A stretch of DNA of 64,000 bases from positions 62,001 through 126,000 of the forward strand of contig JAIEMN010000004.1 of NCBI GenBank assembly GCA_019752115.1, in the 5' to 3' direction. Below, piece after piece: positions 17,214 to 26,207 of the stretch; position 1 is the first letter of the stretch, and every line of letters starts with the position of its first letter. Source of the stretch: Gemmatimonadaceae bacterium (GTDB taxonomy: Bacteria > Gemmatimonadota > Gemmatimonadetes > Gemmatimonadales > Gemmatimonadaceae). The notes beneath the pieces are model-generated. The model was not told the origin of the DNA and searched no databases. It worked only from the letters and a program-made list of their open reading frames with translations. Both the position numbers and the translations under genes were made by a program.

Positions 17214-18196
17214 CGCCGGGAGGATTCCAGGTGAATGGTGCGCCAATCATCGCGGGGCATCGTCTGCCCGATCAGGCTTCCCAGGCCAGCGCCGATCCCG
17301 CCAAAGAGCGCCGCGCCCGCCAACACGCCGGTGGCCTTGCTGCTGTTGGGGTTGCACACATCAAAGCAGATGTTGGAGAGGGCCAGACCAACGAGCCCGC
17401 CCAGCGCCACGCCGATCGTGCCGCCAACGATGCTGCCGTGCACGGCGCCGGCCCGGCTGGTCTTTCCGTAGTAGCGCTGCAGGCCGACGACCTCGCGCAG
17501 CGGATAGCGCAGCGCGAGACCACCACGGTCGAGTAGCAGTGAATCGTCGGTGGCCGCGATGACCGTGCCGGCGACGCGCTCGGTGGCCCCGTTCGCGCGA
17601 AAGCGAATGACATCGCGCGGCGTGAGCGCGAGCAGGGTGTGTCGGAGGGGCGGCGGCTCGCTGGGTCGCGGTGTGACGCGATCCGGCGTCGCGGGAGCCA
17701 GCCCACTCGTGTCTACGGTCCTCCGCGCGACCGTCGTACCCGACGCGGGCATCGCCAGGACCGCGAGACGCCACCGCTCGGGCCGACGCAGGGCGCCAAT
17801 GACGCCACCCAGGGCCGCCCATGTTCCAATGGCGCCGACCACCTCGGCGCCCTTCATGCCGTAGGCGCCACCGAGGGCCATGACGCCACCGCCAATCGCC
17901 GCCCCCCAGAGAGCATCGTGCCGCGCCCCGCGCGTGCGGCTGCGTCCGAGTGACCGCTCGAGCTGCTGCACCGAGCGGCCGAGGGCGCGTTGCGTGAACG
18001 CACCGCCGCGGAGCACCAGCGTGTCGCCGGTACGCGCCTCGAGCGTGGCCGTGATCGGTCGCATGTCGCCGGCGATCTCGACCCGCACCCGATCGCCAAC
18101 GCGCACGGTGTCGCGGGGCTGGGCCTGTGCCGGGCGTGGTGAGGTGCCGTGTACCACGCCGAGCAGTAACAGGGCGACTTTCGTGCGCCGGTTCAC
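17210..18196 (-). CDS. Exported glycine-zipper paralogue 2 of 3
   Basis: This 328-residue protein has a signal peptide (VALLLLGVVHGTSPRPAQAQ) and the same two-half plan as its neighbours. Half one has VRVGDRVRVE, ATLEARTGDTLVL, VQQLERSLGRS and ends RRPERWRLA; half two has DVIRFRAN, VAGTVIAATDDSLLL, VVGLQRYYGKTSRAG and ends RDDWRTIHL. The second Gly-rich segment carries two Cys (NICFDVCNPNSSK), absent from the paralogues. GTG start overlaps the previous stop (GTGA) and the gene overlaps the next by 4 bp, so all three are one translationally coupled operon. No known family assigned. Confidence 0.75.
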   Translation of the reverse strand: MNRRTKVALLLLGVVHGTSPRPAQAQPRDTVRVGDRVRVEIAGDMRPITATLEARTGDTLVLRGGAFTQRALGRSVQQLERSLGRSRTRGARHDALWGAAIGGGVMALGGAYGMKGAEVVGAIGTWAALGGVIGALRRPERWRLAVLAMPASGTTVARRTVDTSGLAPATPDRVTPRPSEPPPLRHTLLALTPRDVIRFRANGATERVAGTVIAATDDSLLLDRGGLALRYPLREVVGLQRYYGKTSRAGAVHGSIVGGTIGVALGGLVGLALSNICFDVCNPNSSKATGVLAGAALFGGIGAGLGSLIGQTMPRDDWRTIHLESSRR

Positions 18197-19203
18197 TTGC
18201 GGAGATCCTCGCGCCGCACCGTGCGCCAGTCATCGGCGGGGTGCGCGGCACCCATCGGATAGGCGTAGGCAAAGCCGACACCGGCACCGAGCGCGCCCAT
18301 CCCCAGCGCCGCGCCCGCGTAGTTCGGCTGACGCGTCGCCGCGCCCAAGCCGGCGAGGGCCATGCCGGTCAGCGCGCCCAGCACGCCACCCACGGCGGCG
18401 CCGCGGGCGCCCATGCGCATCCCGCCGGCACGCGCCGTGCGCCCGTAGTAGCGCTCCAGTCGGTCGATCGCGTCGAACGACAGCCGCTGCTCGATGCCGC
18501 CGCGCAGCACGCGCAGCGAGTCCTGCGACGCCGCCACCACCGTGCCCTGCAGGCGCGGCGCGGAGAAGCGCGAGTACCGAATGACATCACCCGGCGAGAG
18601 CACGCGCGAGGTGTGCAGCAGCGTTTCTGACGCGGGGATGGAATCGTAGACCACGCCGGCGGTCACGACCGGCCGCGTCGGCGTCGCCGCCGCGGTGACC
18701 GGGTCGGTCGGGCTCGCAGGTACGGCGGCCGCGGCAGACGCCACCGGGGCGGACGTGGCGATGGTGATGGAGCGCCACCGCTCGTCCGGCTTGAGAGCAC
18801 CGGCCACGGCGCCGAGCGCGGTCCAGGAGAGCACAACGCCGGCCGTACTCTGCCCCCCCGGAAAGACGGCCTGGTTTGGTTCGCGAATGGCCGCCAACAC
18901 GCCCCCCCCGATCGCACCAACCACCGCACCCTTCTTCGCGCTGGCCGAACTGCTCCGTCCAATCGACCGCTGCACATCGCGCATCGCCAACGGATGCAGC
19001 CGGTGGGTCATCCCGTCCGAATCGCGGATGACCAGGGTGTCCCCCCGCCGGTCGATCACCGTACCCACCAGCCGATGCGAATCGCCGAGTCGCCGAAAGC
19101 GCAGGCGGTCGTTCACCCGCACCTCATCGGAGGATTGTGCGCCAAGAACCGGCGGCAGGCAGACCAGGGCGACCAGAGCGAGGATGCGGTTGGGAGCGAG
19201 CAT
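18193..19203 (-). CDS. Exported glycine-zipper paralogue 1 of 3
   Basis: First gene of the three-gene paralogue operon, 336 residues. A signal peptide (RILALVALVCLPPVLGAQ) is followed by half one (VRVNDRLRFRR, LVGTVIDRRGDTLVI, MRDVQRSIGRSS, AKKGAVVGAIGGGVLAA, ending DERWRSI) and half two (GDVIRYSRF, LQGTVVAASQDSLRV, IDRLERYYGRTARAGG, then Gly-rich, ending PADDWRTVRRED). The linker is Ala/Thr/Pro-rich. Short KOW/SH3-like beta segments followed by a glycine-zipper hairpin are a reasonable reading, but no named family is recognised. It is divergent from an ArsR gene; palindromes at 19274-19297 lie in the shared upstream region. Confidence 0.75.
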   Translation of the reverse strand: MLAPNRILALVALVCLPPVLGAQSSDEVRVNDRLRFRRLGDSHRLVGTVIDRRGDTLVIRDSDGMTHRLHPLAMRDVQRSIGRSSSASAKKGAVVGAIGGGVLAAIREPNQAVFPGGQSTAGVVLSWTALGAVAGALKPDERWRSITIATSAPVASAAAAVPASPTDPVTAAATPTRPVVTAGVVYDSIPASETLLHTSRVLSPGDVIRYSRFSAPRLQGTVVAASQDSLRVLRGGIEQRLSFDAIDRLERYYGRTARAGGMRMGARGAAVGGVLGALTGMALAGLGAATRQPNYAGAALGMGALGAGVGFAYAYPMGAAHPADDWRTVRREDLRK

Positions 19204-19273
19204 GGTGAGGAGCGCGGAGGGGGCGGGCCAGCGAACGCCGACAATCTGAGAAATCCGGGGATGAGCCGCGATA

Positions 19274-19297
19274 CGTCATGTGACGCAGACGTACGTC
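19274..19297. promoter_or_regulatory. Paired palindromes upstream of the paralogue operon
   Basis: CGTCATGTGACG (19274-19285; CGTCA/TGACG arms) and the perfect palindrome GACGTACGTC (19288-19297) share TGACG/CGTCA half-sites. They lie 70-95 bp upstream of the start at 19203, a plausible operator position. The cognate regulator is unknown. Confidence 0.4.
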
Positions 19298-19338
19298 ACC
19301 CGCCGCCCCTTGCGCGGAGAGCGATTGGGCCACAAACT

Positions 19339-19354
19339 ACAACCATATGGTTGT
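19339..19354. promoter_or_regulatory. ArsR-type operator spanning the start codon
   Basis: ACAACCATATGGTTGT is a perfect 16-bp palindrome, and the ATG of the ArsR gene (19347-19349) lies in it. Inference: the ArsR protein represses its own operon here by blocking polymerase. Confidence 0.65.
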
Positions 19355-19715
19355 ACGTTCTTCGCTCACCGATCCGGAACTCGACCGGCTCTTCCGCGCC
19401 CTCGCCGATGCCACCCGCCGCGACATCGTCGCCCGGCTGCTCGCCGGCGAAGAGGCCTCCGTCTCGGCGCTCGCCACCCGCTACGACATGTCCTTTGCAG
19501 CCGTGCAAAAGCACGTCGCCGCGCTGGAGGAGGCCGGCCTGGTGTCCAAGGAATCGCGCGGGCGGGAGCGGATCGTCCGCAGCAACCCCGAGCGCCTCGC
19601 GCAGGCGCGGGCCCTTCTCTTCCAGCTCGAGCAGCTGTGGATCGCCCGCTTCAGCCAGCTCGACGACGTCCTCGCCGATCCGCAGTTCGACTCCCCACCG
19701 CCTCGCCCGGCCTGA
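19347..19715 (+). CDS. ArsR family transcriptional regulator
   Basis: This 122-residue winged-helix protein has LDRLFRALADATRRDIVARLL and the recognition region MSFAAVQKHVAALEEAGLVSKE, typical of the ArsR subgroup that accompanies SRPBCC genes. No CxC metal-binding motif is present, so it is not an arsenic-type metal sensor. It is followed after 3 bp by an SRPBCC gene. The ATG sits inside a perfect palindrome, which implies a very short or absent mRNA leader if this start is right; the protein pattern gives no better start downstream. Confidence 0.85.
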   Translation: MVVRSSLTDPELDRLFRALADATRRDIVARLLAGEEASVSALATRYDMSFAAVQKHVAALEEAGLVSKESRGRERIVRSNPERLAQARALLFQLEQLWIARFSQLDDVLADPQFDSPPPRPA

Positions 19716-19718
19716 GCC

Positions 19719-20696
19719 ATGCCCATTACCGACGTCATCTCCAACACGCAGGACCTCACCCTCACGGTGATCGCCGAGTATCCGGTGCCGGTGACGCGCC
19801 TCTGGGACGCCTACGCCGATCCGCGCCAGATCGAACGCTTCTGGGGCCCGAAGGAGTGGCCCGCCACCTTCACGCGCCACGACATGGCCGTGGGCGGCGA
19901 GTCGCACTACTACATGACCGGCCCGGATGGGCAGCAGTCGAAGGGCTACTGGAAGTTCCTCGCGGTCGAGCCGTATCAGTTCTTCGAGGTGCAGGACGGC
20001 TTCGCGAACGAGGCCGGCGAAGCGAACCCCGACATGCCCTCCATGCGCATGATCTTCCGCTTCGACAGCACCGCCACCGGCTCGCGCTTCACGAGCACCA
20101 CGTGGTTCACGAGCCTCGAGACGATGGAGCAGCTCGTGCAGAGGGGGATGATGGAAGGGATGAAGTCGGCGATGGGCCAGATCGACGAGGTCGTCACCGA
20201 CCTCCAGTCATACGCCGTCGATTGCGCGACCAACGCGCAGCTCCTGAGCGACACGCAGGTGCGTATCAGCCGCATCATTCGCGGCACGCCGCAGCAGGTG
20301 TGGCGGGCCCATCACGAACCGGCGCTGCTGCAGCGGTGGCTGCTGGGGCCGGATGGGTGGACGATGCCGGTGTGCCAGGTCGCCACGCACGTGGGCGACC
20401 GCTATCGCTACGAATGGCAGCACAGCGCCGACCCGCAGCAGCGGTTCGGCTTCGAAGGCGAACTGCTCGAAAGCGCGCCGCCCTATCGCGCGGTCACCAC
20501 CGAGCGCATGGCGGGCACCCCCGGCCCGTCCACGCGCAATGAACTCACCATGACCGCCGTACAGGGCGGCACGCTCCTGAGCCTCGTGATTACGTACCCG
20601 AGCAAGGACGTGCGCGACATGATCCTGGGCACCGGCGTGACCACCGGCATGGAGACGAGCTACCAGCGACTGGAGCGCGAGTTGCTCGCCGGTTGA
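19719..20696 (+). CDS. Two-domain SRPBCC (AHSA1-like) protein
   Basis: This 325-residue protein carries two SRPBCC/AHSA1 domains. The first (about 15-165) contains FPVPVTRLWDAYADPRQ-like text (YPVPVTRLWDAYADP) and ERFWGPKEWPATFTRHDM; the second (about 180-325) contains RIIRGTPQQVWRAHHEP and LLQRWLLGPDGW. The fold has a deep hydrophobic ligand pocket. Most relatives are single-domain, so this is a tandem duplication. It is co-transcribed with the ArsR gene, a common pairing in which the ligand-binding protein's role is still poorly known. Confidence 0.82.
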   Translation: MPITDVISNTQDLTLTVIAEYPVPVTRLWDAYADPRQIERFWGPKEWPATFTRHDMAVGGESHYYMTGPDGQQSKGYWKFLAVEPYQFFEVQDGFANEAGEANPDMPSMRMIFRFDSTATGSRFTSTTWFTSLETMEQLVQRGMMEGMKSAMGQIDEVVTDLQSYAVDCATNAQLLSDTQVRISRIIRGTPQQVWRAHHEPALLQRWLLGPDGWTMPVCQVATHVGDRYRYEWQHSADPQQRFGFEGELLESAPPYRAVTTERMAGTPGPSTRNELTMTAVQGGTLLSLVITYPSKDVRDMILGTGVTTGMETSYQRLERELLAG

Positions 20697-20699
20697 CGC

Positions 20700-21302
20700 T
20701 TACTGCGGCCGACGGAACAGTCCCACGATGACCGCCTTGCCGAGCACGTGGCCCTGCATCGCCTTCATCACGGCGGCGCGGGTCTCGAGCGCCGCGGGCA
20801 CCAGCTGGGCGTTCGTGGAGGCAGTGACGTCGATCATGGTATCGAGCGCGTAGAGCTCGAAGGTGTAGTGATGCAGCGGCCCCGTGGCCGCCGCGCCGGG
20901 GCCACGATACTGCAAGCCGGACGCACTGATCTGCCGACTGCCATCGGCGAGCTGGGCGCCCGGCTTGATCCCTTCCGGCAGTCCCGTCGCCGTGCCGGGA
21001 ATGTTCCACACGATCCAGCGCGGCTGCGTTTCGGTGCCGCGCTGAATCGCCACGTCGGGGTCGATCATGTTGAGGACGAAGCTCACCGTGCCGGGGGGCA
21101 CATTCGTCCACGTGAGCGCGGGGGACAGCTGTTCACCGGCCTGCGTGTACTTGATCGGAATGATCCCGCCATCGGGCCAGGCGGTCGTGGTGAGCGTGAG
21201 CGGCGGGACACGCGGGGCCGCTGGCGCCGGCGTTTGCGCGCGAGCCACGCTGGCGTGCAACACCAGCGCGACGGTGACGAGAGCGAATGTGTGACGACGC
21301 AT
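20700..21302 (-). CDS. YbhB/YbcL family (PEBP-like) exported protein
   Basis: This 200-residue protein has a signal peptide (FALVTVALVLHASVARAQ) and the bacterial phosphatidylethanolamine-binding protein pattern: IPIKYTQAGEQLSPALTW, DPDVAIQRGTETQPRWIVWNI and GPLHHYTFELYALD. The DPD and the HHY segment form the anion-binding pocket in PEBPs. The partner or ligand in bacteria is not established. The start at 21302 was chosen as the Met before the signal peptide. The gene ends 4 bp from the convergent SRPBCC gene. Confidence 0.85.
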   Translation of the reverse strand: MRRHTFALVTVALVLHASVARAQTPAPAAPRVPPLTLTTTAWPDGGIIPIKYTQAGEQLSPALTWTNVPPGTVSFVLNMIDPDVAIQRGTETQPRWIVWNIPGTATGLPEGIKPGAQLADGSRQISASGLQYRGPGAAATGPLHHYTFELYALDTMIDVTASTNAQLVPAALETRAAVMKAMQGHVLGKAVIVGLFRRPQ

Positions 21303-21345
21303 AAATGGAAGTGGTGAGAGGGGAACGAACGACAGCCCGCAGACG

Positions 21346-23049
21346 TCAGCGGAACGGCCGCGGGCCCACGCCATCGCGCAGCTCGCGGAGCATGCGATCA
21401 TCGCCGGTGAGTTCCCAGTACACCAGCGACACCGGGATCATGCCCACCGCATTCACTTCATCAAAGAACCGCTGCATGGTGAACGCCGCGCCGAGCTGAC
21501 GGGCGCGCTCAGCCATCGTTTCCTCCATCAGCCGCCCGCCGGTGATGTAGCTCGCGCCATAGCCCGGCTGCCGCAGATACAGATGCTGTTCAAAGCCGAG
21601 GAGCGGATCGCGCCGCATCCACCCGCGCGGGGTCCACGATACATGCAGCGTGCCCGCCTCCGCCATGGTGAGTTCGTTGCTGTGCGCGTAGAGATTGCCC
21701 AACCCGCGCGCCGCACGGGCGGCCAGCATCGTCCACACGATCTCGCGTGACCGCGGCGACTGATCGTAGAGCCCGGCGTGCATCATCCACTCTTCCATGG
21801 ACGTCGCCATCCCCTCGGCGCGGCTCATCCACACGTTGTACAGCAGGGGCGTGCGCCGGATGGGGCTCGCATGCGGATGCTCACGGAAGCGTCCGTTGTC
21901 CCACCAGTGCCAGAGATGAGTCCACAACGTGCGCGGATCGCGATGCGTGGCCTGGGCGAAGAAGTTGCGCGTGGGCTCCGGGCTGTAGGGCGGAAAGCGC
22001 TCGCGGAGCGCGCGCTCCATCCACGGTTCGACGGTGACGATCTGCTTGTCGCGCATGAACTGCAGATAGCCGGGCAGTGCGTTCGCCTGCAGGGCCGCAA
22101 ACTCGGCGGGTGAACTCGCCACGGGCATCGGCGGGAGCGCGGCGTTGCGCGTCTCCTCGAGCCGGAGGGAGGCGTGCGCACGCGCGAGCTCGCGACGCGT
22201 GATCGTGACCTCTTCCTCCCAGGAGAGCGGCACGAGCAGCACGTTCCGCAGGAACCAGGTGTACGACGCCTTGCCGATGCCGGACGGGCCCGTGCGCTTG
22301 GGGGCTTCGACCCGCAACCACGCCGCAAAGTCCGCCGTTGCCGCCGAGGCGGAAGCAATGGCGGCCCGCAACGCGGTGTCGCCGGGCATCCGCGCCTGCG
22401 CGCGTTCGGCGAGCGTGCCCAGCGCCTCGTGCTGTTCCTCGAAGGCGCGCACGGCACCGATCCAGAGATCATGCGCCGTACCGCCGGCCAAATTACGCCG
22501 GGCCTGCGCCAGCAGGGGCGCCACGGTGCGCAGTTGACCCGCGAGCTGCGCCGATTCGGTGCTCGTCAACGCACGAACGGTATCGAGCGCGGTGCGCGGC
22601 CAGAGGCCGTAGCGCCAGAGGCGAACCGCCCCGTGAATGGTGGGCCCCTCTTCGGCCGGTGTATCGCTTTCCTCGGTGCGAATCGACGCGTAGTAGGCCG
22701 GATCGCGCGCAAAGGGCTGCAGTACCGTGAGGTGGTACTGCATCCCGTTCATCTCGGCGCGGACGAGGTGCCAATCCACCTGTTCGGGAATACGCCACCC
22801 GGTCGTATCGATACGCCGGAGCCGCGCCTGCAACGCCCGCAGTGCCAGCAGGCGGCGCGCATTGGTCGCGGGGCGATAGTCGGGAATCCCGTTGACGCGC
22901 GGCGGCTCTTCGAACGTGCGCCATTCCGCAAAGAGCGTGACGAGCTGCGCATAGGTCGGGCTGGCGGCTTGCGCCGAGGCCGCGAGGGCCGGCGCGAGGA
23001 GGAGCAGCAGGGCCAGCCGGACGGATCGGAACAGGTGGGTGCGGGACAT
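21346..23049 (-). CDS. DUF885-like exported protein without the HExxGH motif
   Basis: This 567-residue protein has a signal peptide (LALLLLLAPALAASAQA). Its C-terminal part follows the DUF885 pattern (SRAEGMATSMEEWM, RAARGLGNLYAHSNELTMAEA, PGYGASYITGGRLMEETMAERA, FFDEVNAVGMIPVSLVYW). The family's usual metallopeptidase-like HExxPGH block, expected just before SRAEGMA, is not seen; that stretch reads HWWDNGRFREHPHASP. It may use different ligands or be inactive. The first 280 residues are mostly helical. It is divergent from the M14 carboxypeptidase gene. Confidence 0.6.
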   Translation of the reverse strand: MSRTHLFRSVRLALLLLLAPALAASAQAASPTYAQLVTLFAEWRTFEEPPRVNGIPDYRPATNARRLLALRALQARLRRIDTTGWRIPEQVDWHLVRAEMNGMQYHLTVLQPFARDPAYYASIRTEESDTPAEEGPTIHGAVRLWRYGLWPRTALDTVRALTSTESAQLAGQLRTVAPLLAQARRNLAGGTAHDLWIGAVRAFEEQHEALGTLAERAQARMPGDTALRAAIASASAATADFAAWLRVEAPKRTGPSGIGKASYTWFLRNVLLVPLSWEEEVTITRRELARAHASLRLEETRNAALPPMPVASSPAEFAALQANALPGYLQFMRDKQIVTVEPWMERALRERFPPYSPEPTRNFFAQATHRDPRTLWTHLWHWWDNGRFREHPHASPIRRTPLLYNVWMSRAEGMATSMEEWMMHAGLYDQSPRSREIVWTMLAARAARGLGNLYAHSNELTMAEAGTLHVSWTPRGWMRRDPLLGFEQHLYLRQPGYGASYITGGRLMEETMAERARQLGAAFTMQRFFDEVNAVGMIPVSLVYWELTGDDRMLRELRDGVGPRPFR

Positions 23050-23143
23050 GGGCGCGAATCTACATCCGGTCCGCCAGCGGGCACGACCGGCGCCGCGTAA
23101 ACTTGAGCGACCGAAGTACTGTCGCCTTTTGCCCGGACTGCGG

Positions 23144-25786
23144 ATGTCCCGTTCCCCTTTGCGCCTGCTGGTGGCCGCGTGGCTCGCGGCCGCGCCCTCG
23201 CTGATGGCTCAGCCCAAGCCGGCCGCCCGCGCCGCGATTCCCACCCCCGAATCGCACTTTGGCTTCAAGCCCGGCGCCGACAGCATGCTCTTCACGTACG
23301 ACCAGAGCATCGACTACTTCCGCAAGCTCGCCAAGGCGCAGCCCACGCGCGTGAAGCTGCTGGATGTGGGCAAGACGAGCACCGGGCATGCGTGGACCGC
23401 CGTGCTGATCTCGTCGCCGCAGAACCTCGCGAAGCTCGAGCGGTACCGGCAGATCAATCAGCAGCTCGCGCGCCCGGAATTGCTCACCGATGCGCAGGCA
23501 CGGGCGCTGGCCAAGGAAGGGCGCGCGTTCGTGGATATCAGCGGCGGGCTGCATGCCTCCGAGATTGCCGGGTCGCAGCACACCCCCGAGCTGGCGTATC
23601 AGCTGCTCGCGAAAATGAACGAACCGGACACGAAGGAGATCCTCGACAACGTGATCTTCTTCCTGTGGCCGAGCATCAACCCCGATGGGCAGGACATCGT
23701 GGTGAACTGGTGCAACGACCGGAAGAAGGGCACCGCTGGGCTGCAGGCGCCGATGGAGCTGTACCAGAAGTACGTGGGACACGACAACAACCGCGACAGC
23801 TACATGCTGAATGTGGTGGAGTCGCGCGTCGTGGCGCGCACGTGGCGGGAGTGGGAGCCGCAGATCATCTACGCCCACCACCAGAGCTCCCCCTTCCCCA
23901 CGCGCATCTGGATTCCGCCCTTCGCCGACCCGATCGGCCTGTATGCGCCGCCGATCATGAGCCGGCAGGTGAACGCCATTGGCATGCGCATCGCTGCGGA
24001 GCTCGATGCGAACAACCAGCCGGGTGCCGTGCACATGCTGGCCACGTTCGACGCCTACTACCCGGGGTACATCGACTACATGCCGATGTATCAGAACATC
24101 GCGGCGTGGTGGACCGAAACGCAGGGCGGTAACTGCGGGCTGCCGCGCACGAGCACGCGCGCGGAGCTCCCCGAAGATTACAAGTCGCTGATGCCCACCT
24201 CCATGTACGCGAGCCCATGGGCCGAAGGGACGTGGCACTTCCGCGATCAGATCGACTACATGGTCACCGCGAGCATGGCCACGCTGCGCTACGCGGCGCG
24301 CTTCCGTGAAGAGCTGCTGTACAACCGCTACCAGAGCGGGCGCAACACCATTGCCCAGTATCGCAAGGGACCGCCGTACGCGTACGTCGTGCCGCAGGCG
24401 CAGCATGACCCGATGGCGCCGGTGGAGCTCCTGCGCCGGCTCGCGTTCCTCGGCCTTCGGGTGACGCAGCTTGATACCGACGCCATGTTCGACGGTACGA
24501 CCTATCCCAAGGGCACGTGGGTGGTACCCATGGACCAGGAGTTCGCCCAGCTCGCGCGTGAACTGCTCGAGGTGCAGAAGTATCCCGAGCTCGGCGACGA
24601 CCTGCCGTATGACGCGGCCGGCTGGACGCTGCCGATGCAGATGCACGTGAACGTGGTGGAGGTGAAGCAGCCGATTGCCGCCGCGACGCGCACGGCCATG
24701 AAGCCGGTGACCGGCAAGGCCGACACGTGGGGCGCGTCGGCGGAGTATCCGTTCACGACCAACGCGGTGGCCGCGGGCATTCTCCCGCCAGCGGGGGTGC
24801 TCACCGGCAGCGGCGACGCCATCGCGCTCGATCCACGCGAGAACAACGCGTTCAAGTTCCTCAATCGCGCCCTCAAGGCCGGCGGAACGGTGCGTGTGGA
24901 CACGGCGGTGAATGCGCGCGGTGCGCGCTACGTGGTGACCGGCGTGGACGGCGCCAAGGCCGACGCGTGGGTGCGTGAGCTGGGCGTGCGCGCCGAACGC
25001 ACCACCGTGAAGGCCACGGCCGCGGTCGCGCCGACGCGCGTGGCGCTCTACAAGGCGGCGCCCGGCAACATGGATGAAGGATGGACCGAGTGGCTGTTCG
25101 ACACCCATGAGTTCCAGTACGCGCTCATCGGCCCCGAGGTGCTGCGTGCGGGCAAGCTCGGGGAGAAGTACGATGTGCTCGTGCTGGCGTCACAGGCGCT
25201 CGCGCGCACCGGCGGCTTCGGTGGCGGGCGTGGCGGCAGCGGTGGCAGCGCGGACACCGCGCTGGTCAACGCCGTCGCCGAATTCGTGCGCGGCGGCGGC
25301 ACGGTGGTGGCATGGAATCAGGGCGCCACCGGCGCGATCAGCGCGCTCGGACTGCCGGTGAAGAACGTGCTGCAGGGGGTGAACCGGCAGCAGTACTTCA
25401 CGGGCTCCTCGGTCATGCGCACGCTGGTGGACGCGGCACACCCGGTGATGGCGGGGATGCCCGATACCACCGATGTCATGGTCAGCAACAGCCCGGTCTT
25501 CACACCCGCCGAAGGCTTCAAGGGGTCGGTGATCGCCAAGTACCCGGTGGACGCGAATCCGCTGCGCTCGGGCTATCTCAAGGGCGCGGCCTACATGCAG
25601 GGGCAGGCGGCGGCGCTCGATGTGGAACTCGGCAGCGGGCACGTGGTGCTGATGGCGTTCCAACCACAGTGGCGCGGACAGCCTTCAGGCACGTTCCGCA
25701 CGATCTTCAATGCGGTGTACTTCGCGCGGAACACCAACAAGGCCAAGCCCACGAACGGATTCTGGACGCCGCCGGTCATGAAGTGA
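23144..25786 (+). CDS. M14 family zinc carboxypeptidase, exported
   Basis: This 880-residue protein has a signal peptide (LRLLVAAWLAAAPSLMAQ) and an M14 catalytic domain at about residues 40-360. The first zinc ligands are in SGGLHASEIAGSQ (HxxE), and LWPSINPDGQDIV is the usual substrate-site region. The C-terminal half continues with a beta-rich linker and a glutamine-amidotransferase-like region (about 640-860) found in large M14 proteins of this type. It probably trims peptides in the periplasm. An earlier in-frame start (23039) would put extra residues before the signal peptide and was rejected. Confidence 0.83.
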   Translation: MSRSPLRLLVAAWLAAAPSLMAQPKPAARAAIPTPESHFGFKPGADSMLFTYDQSIDYFRKLAKAQPTRVKLLDVGKTSTGHAWTAVLISSPQNLAKLERYRQINQQLARPELLTDAQARALAKEGRAFVDISGGLHASEIAGSQHTPELAYQLLAKMNEPDTKEILDNVIFFLWPSINPDGQDIVVNWCNDRKKGTAGLQAPMELYQKYVGHDNNRDSYMLNVVESRVVARTWREWEPQIIYAHHQSSPFPTRIWIPPFADPIGLYAPPIMSRQVNAIGMRIAAELDANNQPGAVHMLATFDAYYPGYIDYMPMYQNIAAWWTETQGGNCGLPRTSTRAELPEDYKSLMPTSMYASPWAEGTWHFRDQIDYMVTASMATLRYAARFREELLYNRYQSGRNTIAQYRKGPPYAYVVPQAQHDPMAPVELLRRLAFLGLRVTQLDTDAMFDGTTYPKGTWVVPMDQEFAQLARELLEVQKYPELGDDLPYDAAGWTLPMQMHVNVVEVKQPIAAATRTAMKPVTGKADTWGASAEYPFTTNAVAAGILPPAGVLTGSGDAIALDPRENNAFKFLNRALKAGGTVRVDTAVNARGARYVVTGVDGAKADAWVRELGVRAERTTVKATAAVAPTRVALYKAAPGNMDEGWTEWLFDTHEFQYALIGPEVLRAGKLGEKYDVLVLASQALARTGGFGGGRGGSGGSADTALVNAVAEFVRGGGTVVAWNQGATGAISALGLPVKNVLQGVNRQQYFTGSSVMRTLVDAAHPVMAGMPDTTDVMVSNSPVFTPAEGFKGSVIAKYPVDANPLRSGYLKGAAYMQGQAAALDVELGSGHVVLMAFQPQWRGQPSGTFRTIFNAVYFARNTNKAKPTNGFWTPPVMK

Positions 25787-25805
25787 CCGGCGGCACCGGT
25801 GGGGC

Positions 25806-26207
25806 TCACCGCCCCTGAATCATCTTCCACCCGTTCCCTGACGGATCGCGGAAGCCAGCGTCGATCGTCCCGTAGCGATCGATGGGCTCCTGTGTGAACT
25901 CCACACCGCCCGCCTGCAGGCGGGCGTACTCGGCGCGGCAATCGCGCACGTAGTACACGAGCGGTGGCATCGCGCCCTTCGCCACCAGGGTGTTGAGCGC
26001 CGCCGCCGTATCCGCATCGTGCACCGGCGGGCCGGGGCGGAAGAGCCCGAGCTGGAACGACTGCTCGGGATGCTGCACGGTGAGCCAGCGGTAGTCGCCG
26101 TTGCGCACGTCGGTGTGCACGCGAAAGCCCAGCTGCTCCACATAGAACGCCAGCGCCGCGTCCTGATCGTGGACATAGATGCCAACCACGCCAACACCAG
26201 CACTCAT
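25806..26207 (-). CDS. VOC family (glyoxalase-like) protein
   Basis: This 133-residue protein has the VOC layout: GVVGIYVHDQDAALAFYVEQLGF at the N-terminus and GTIDAGFRDPSGNGWKMIQ at the C-terminus, where the conserved metal-binding acid would lie (here DPSGNGWKM lacks the usual Glu). Such proteins include dioxygenases, resistance proteins and binding proteins; no substrate can be inferred. ATG overlaps the stop of the AraC gene (ATGA), so the two form a coupled pair. Confidence 0.8.
   Translation of the reverse strand: MSAGVGVVGIYVHDQDAALAFYVEQLGFRVHTDVRNGDYRWLTVQHPEQSFQLGLFRPGPPVHDADTAAALNTLVAKGAMPPLVYYVRDCRAEYARLQAGGVEFTQEPIDRYGTIDAGFRDPSGNGWKMIQGR

Noticed and set aside
23039-23143. Upstream in-frame start for the M14 gene
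   Set aside because: It would add charged residues before an obvious signal peptide; ATG 23144 begins the signal.
23060-25108. 682-residue open frame antisense to the M14 carboxypeptidase gene
   Set aside because: It is His/Arg/Val-rich with no family pattern and reflects the GC-skewed codons of the real gene on the other strand.
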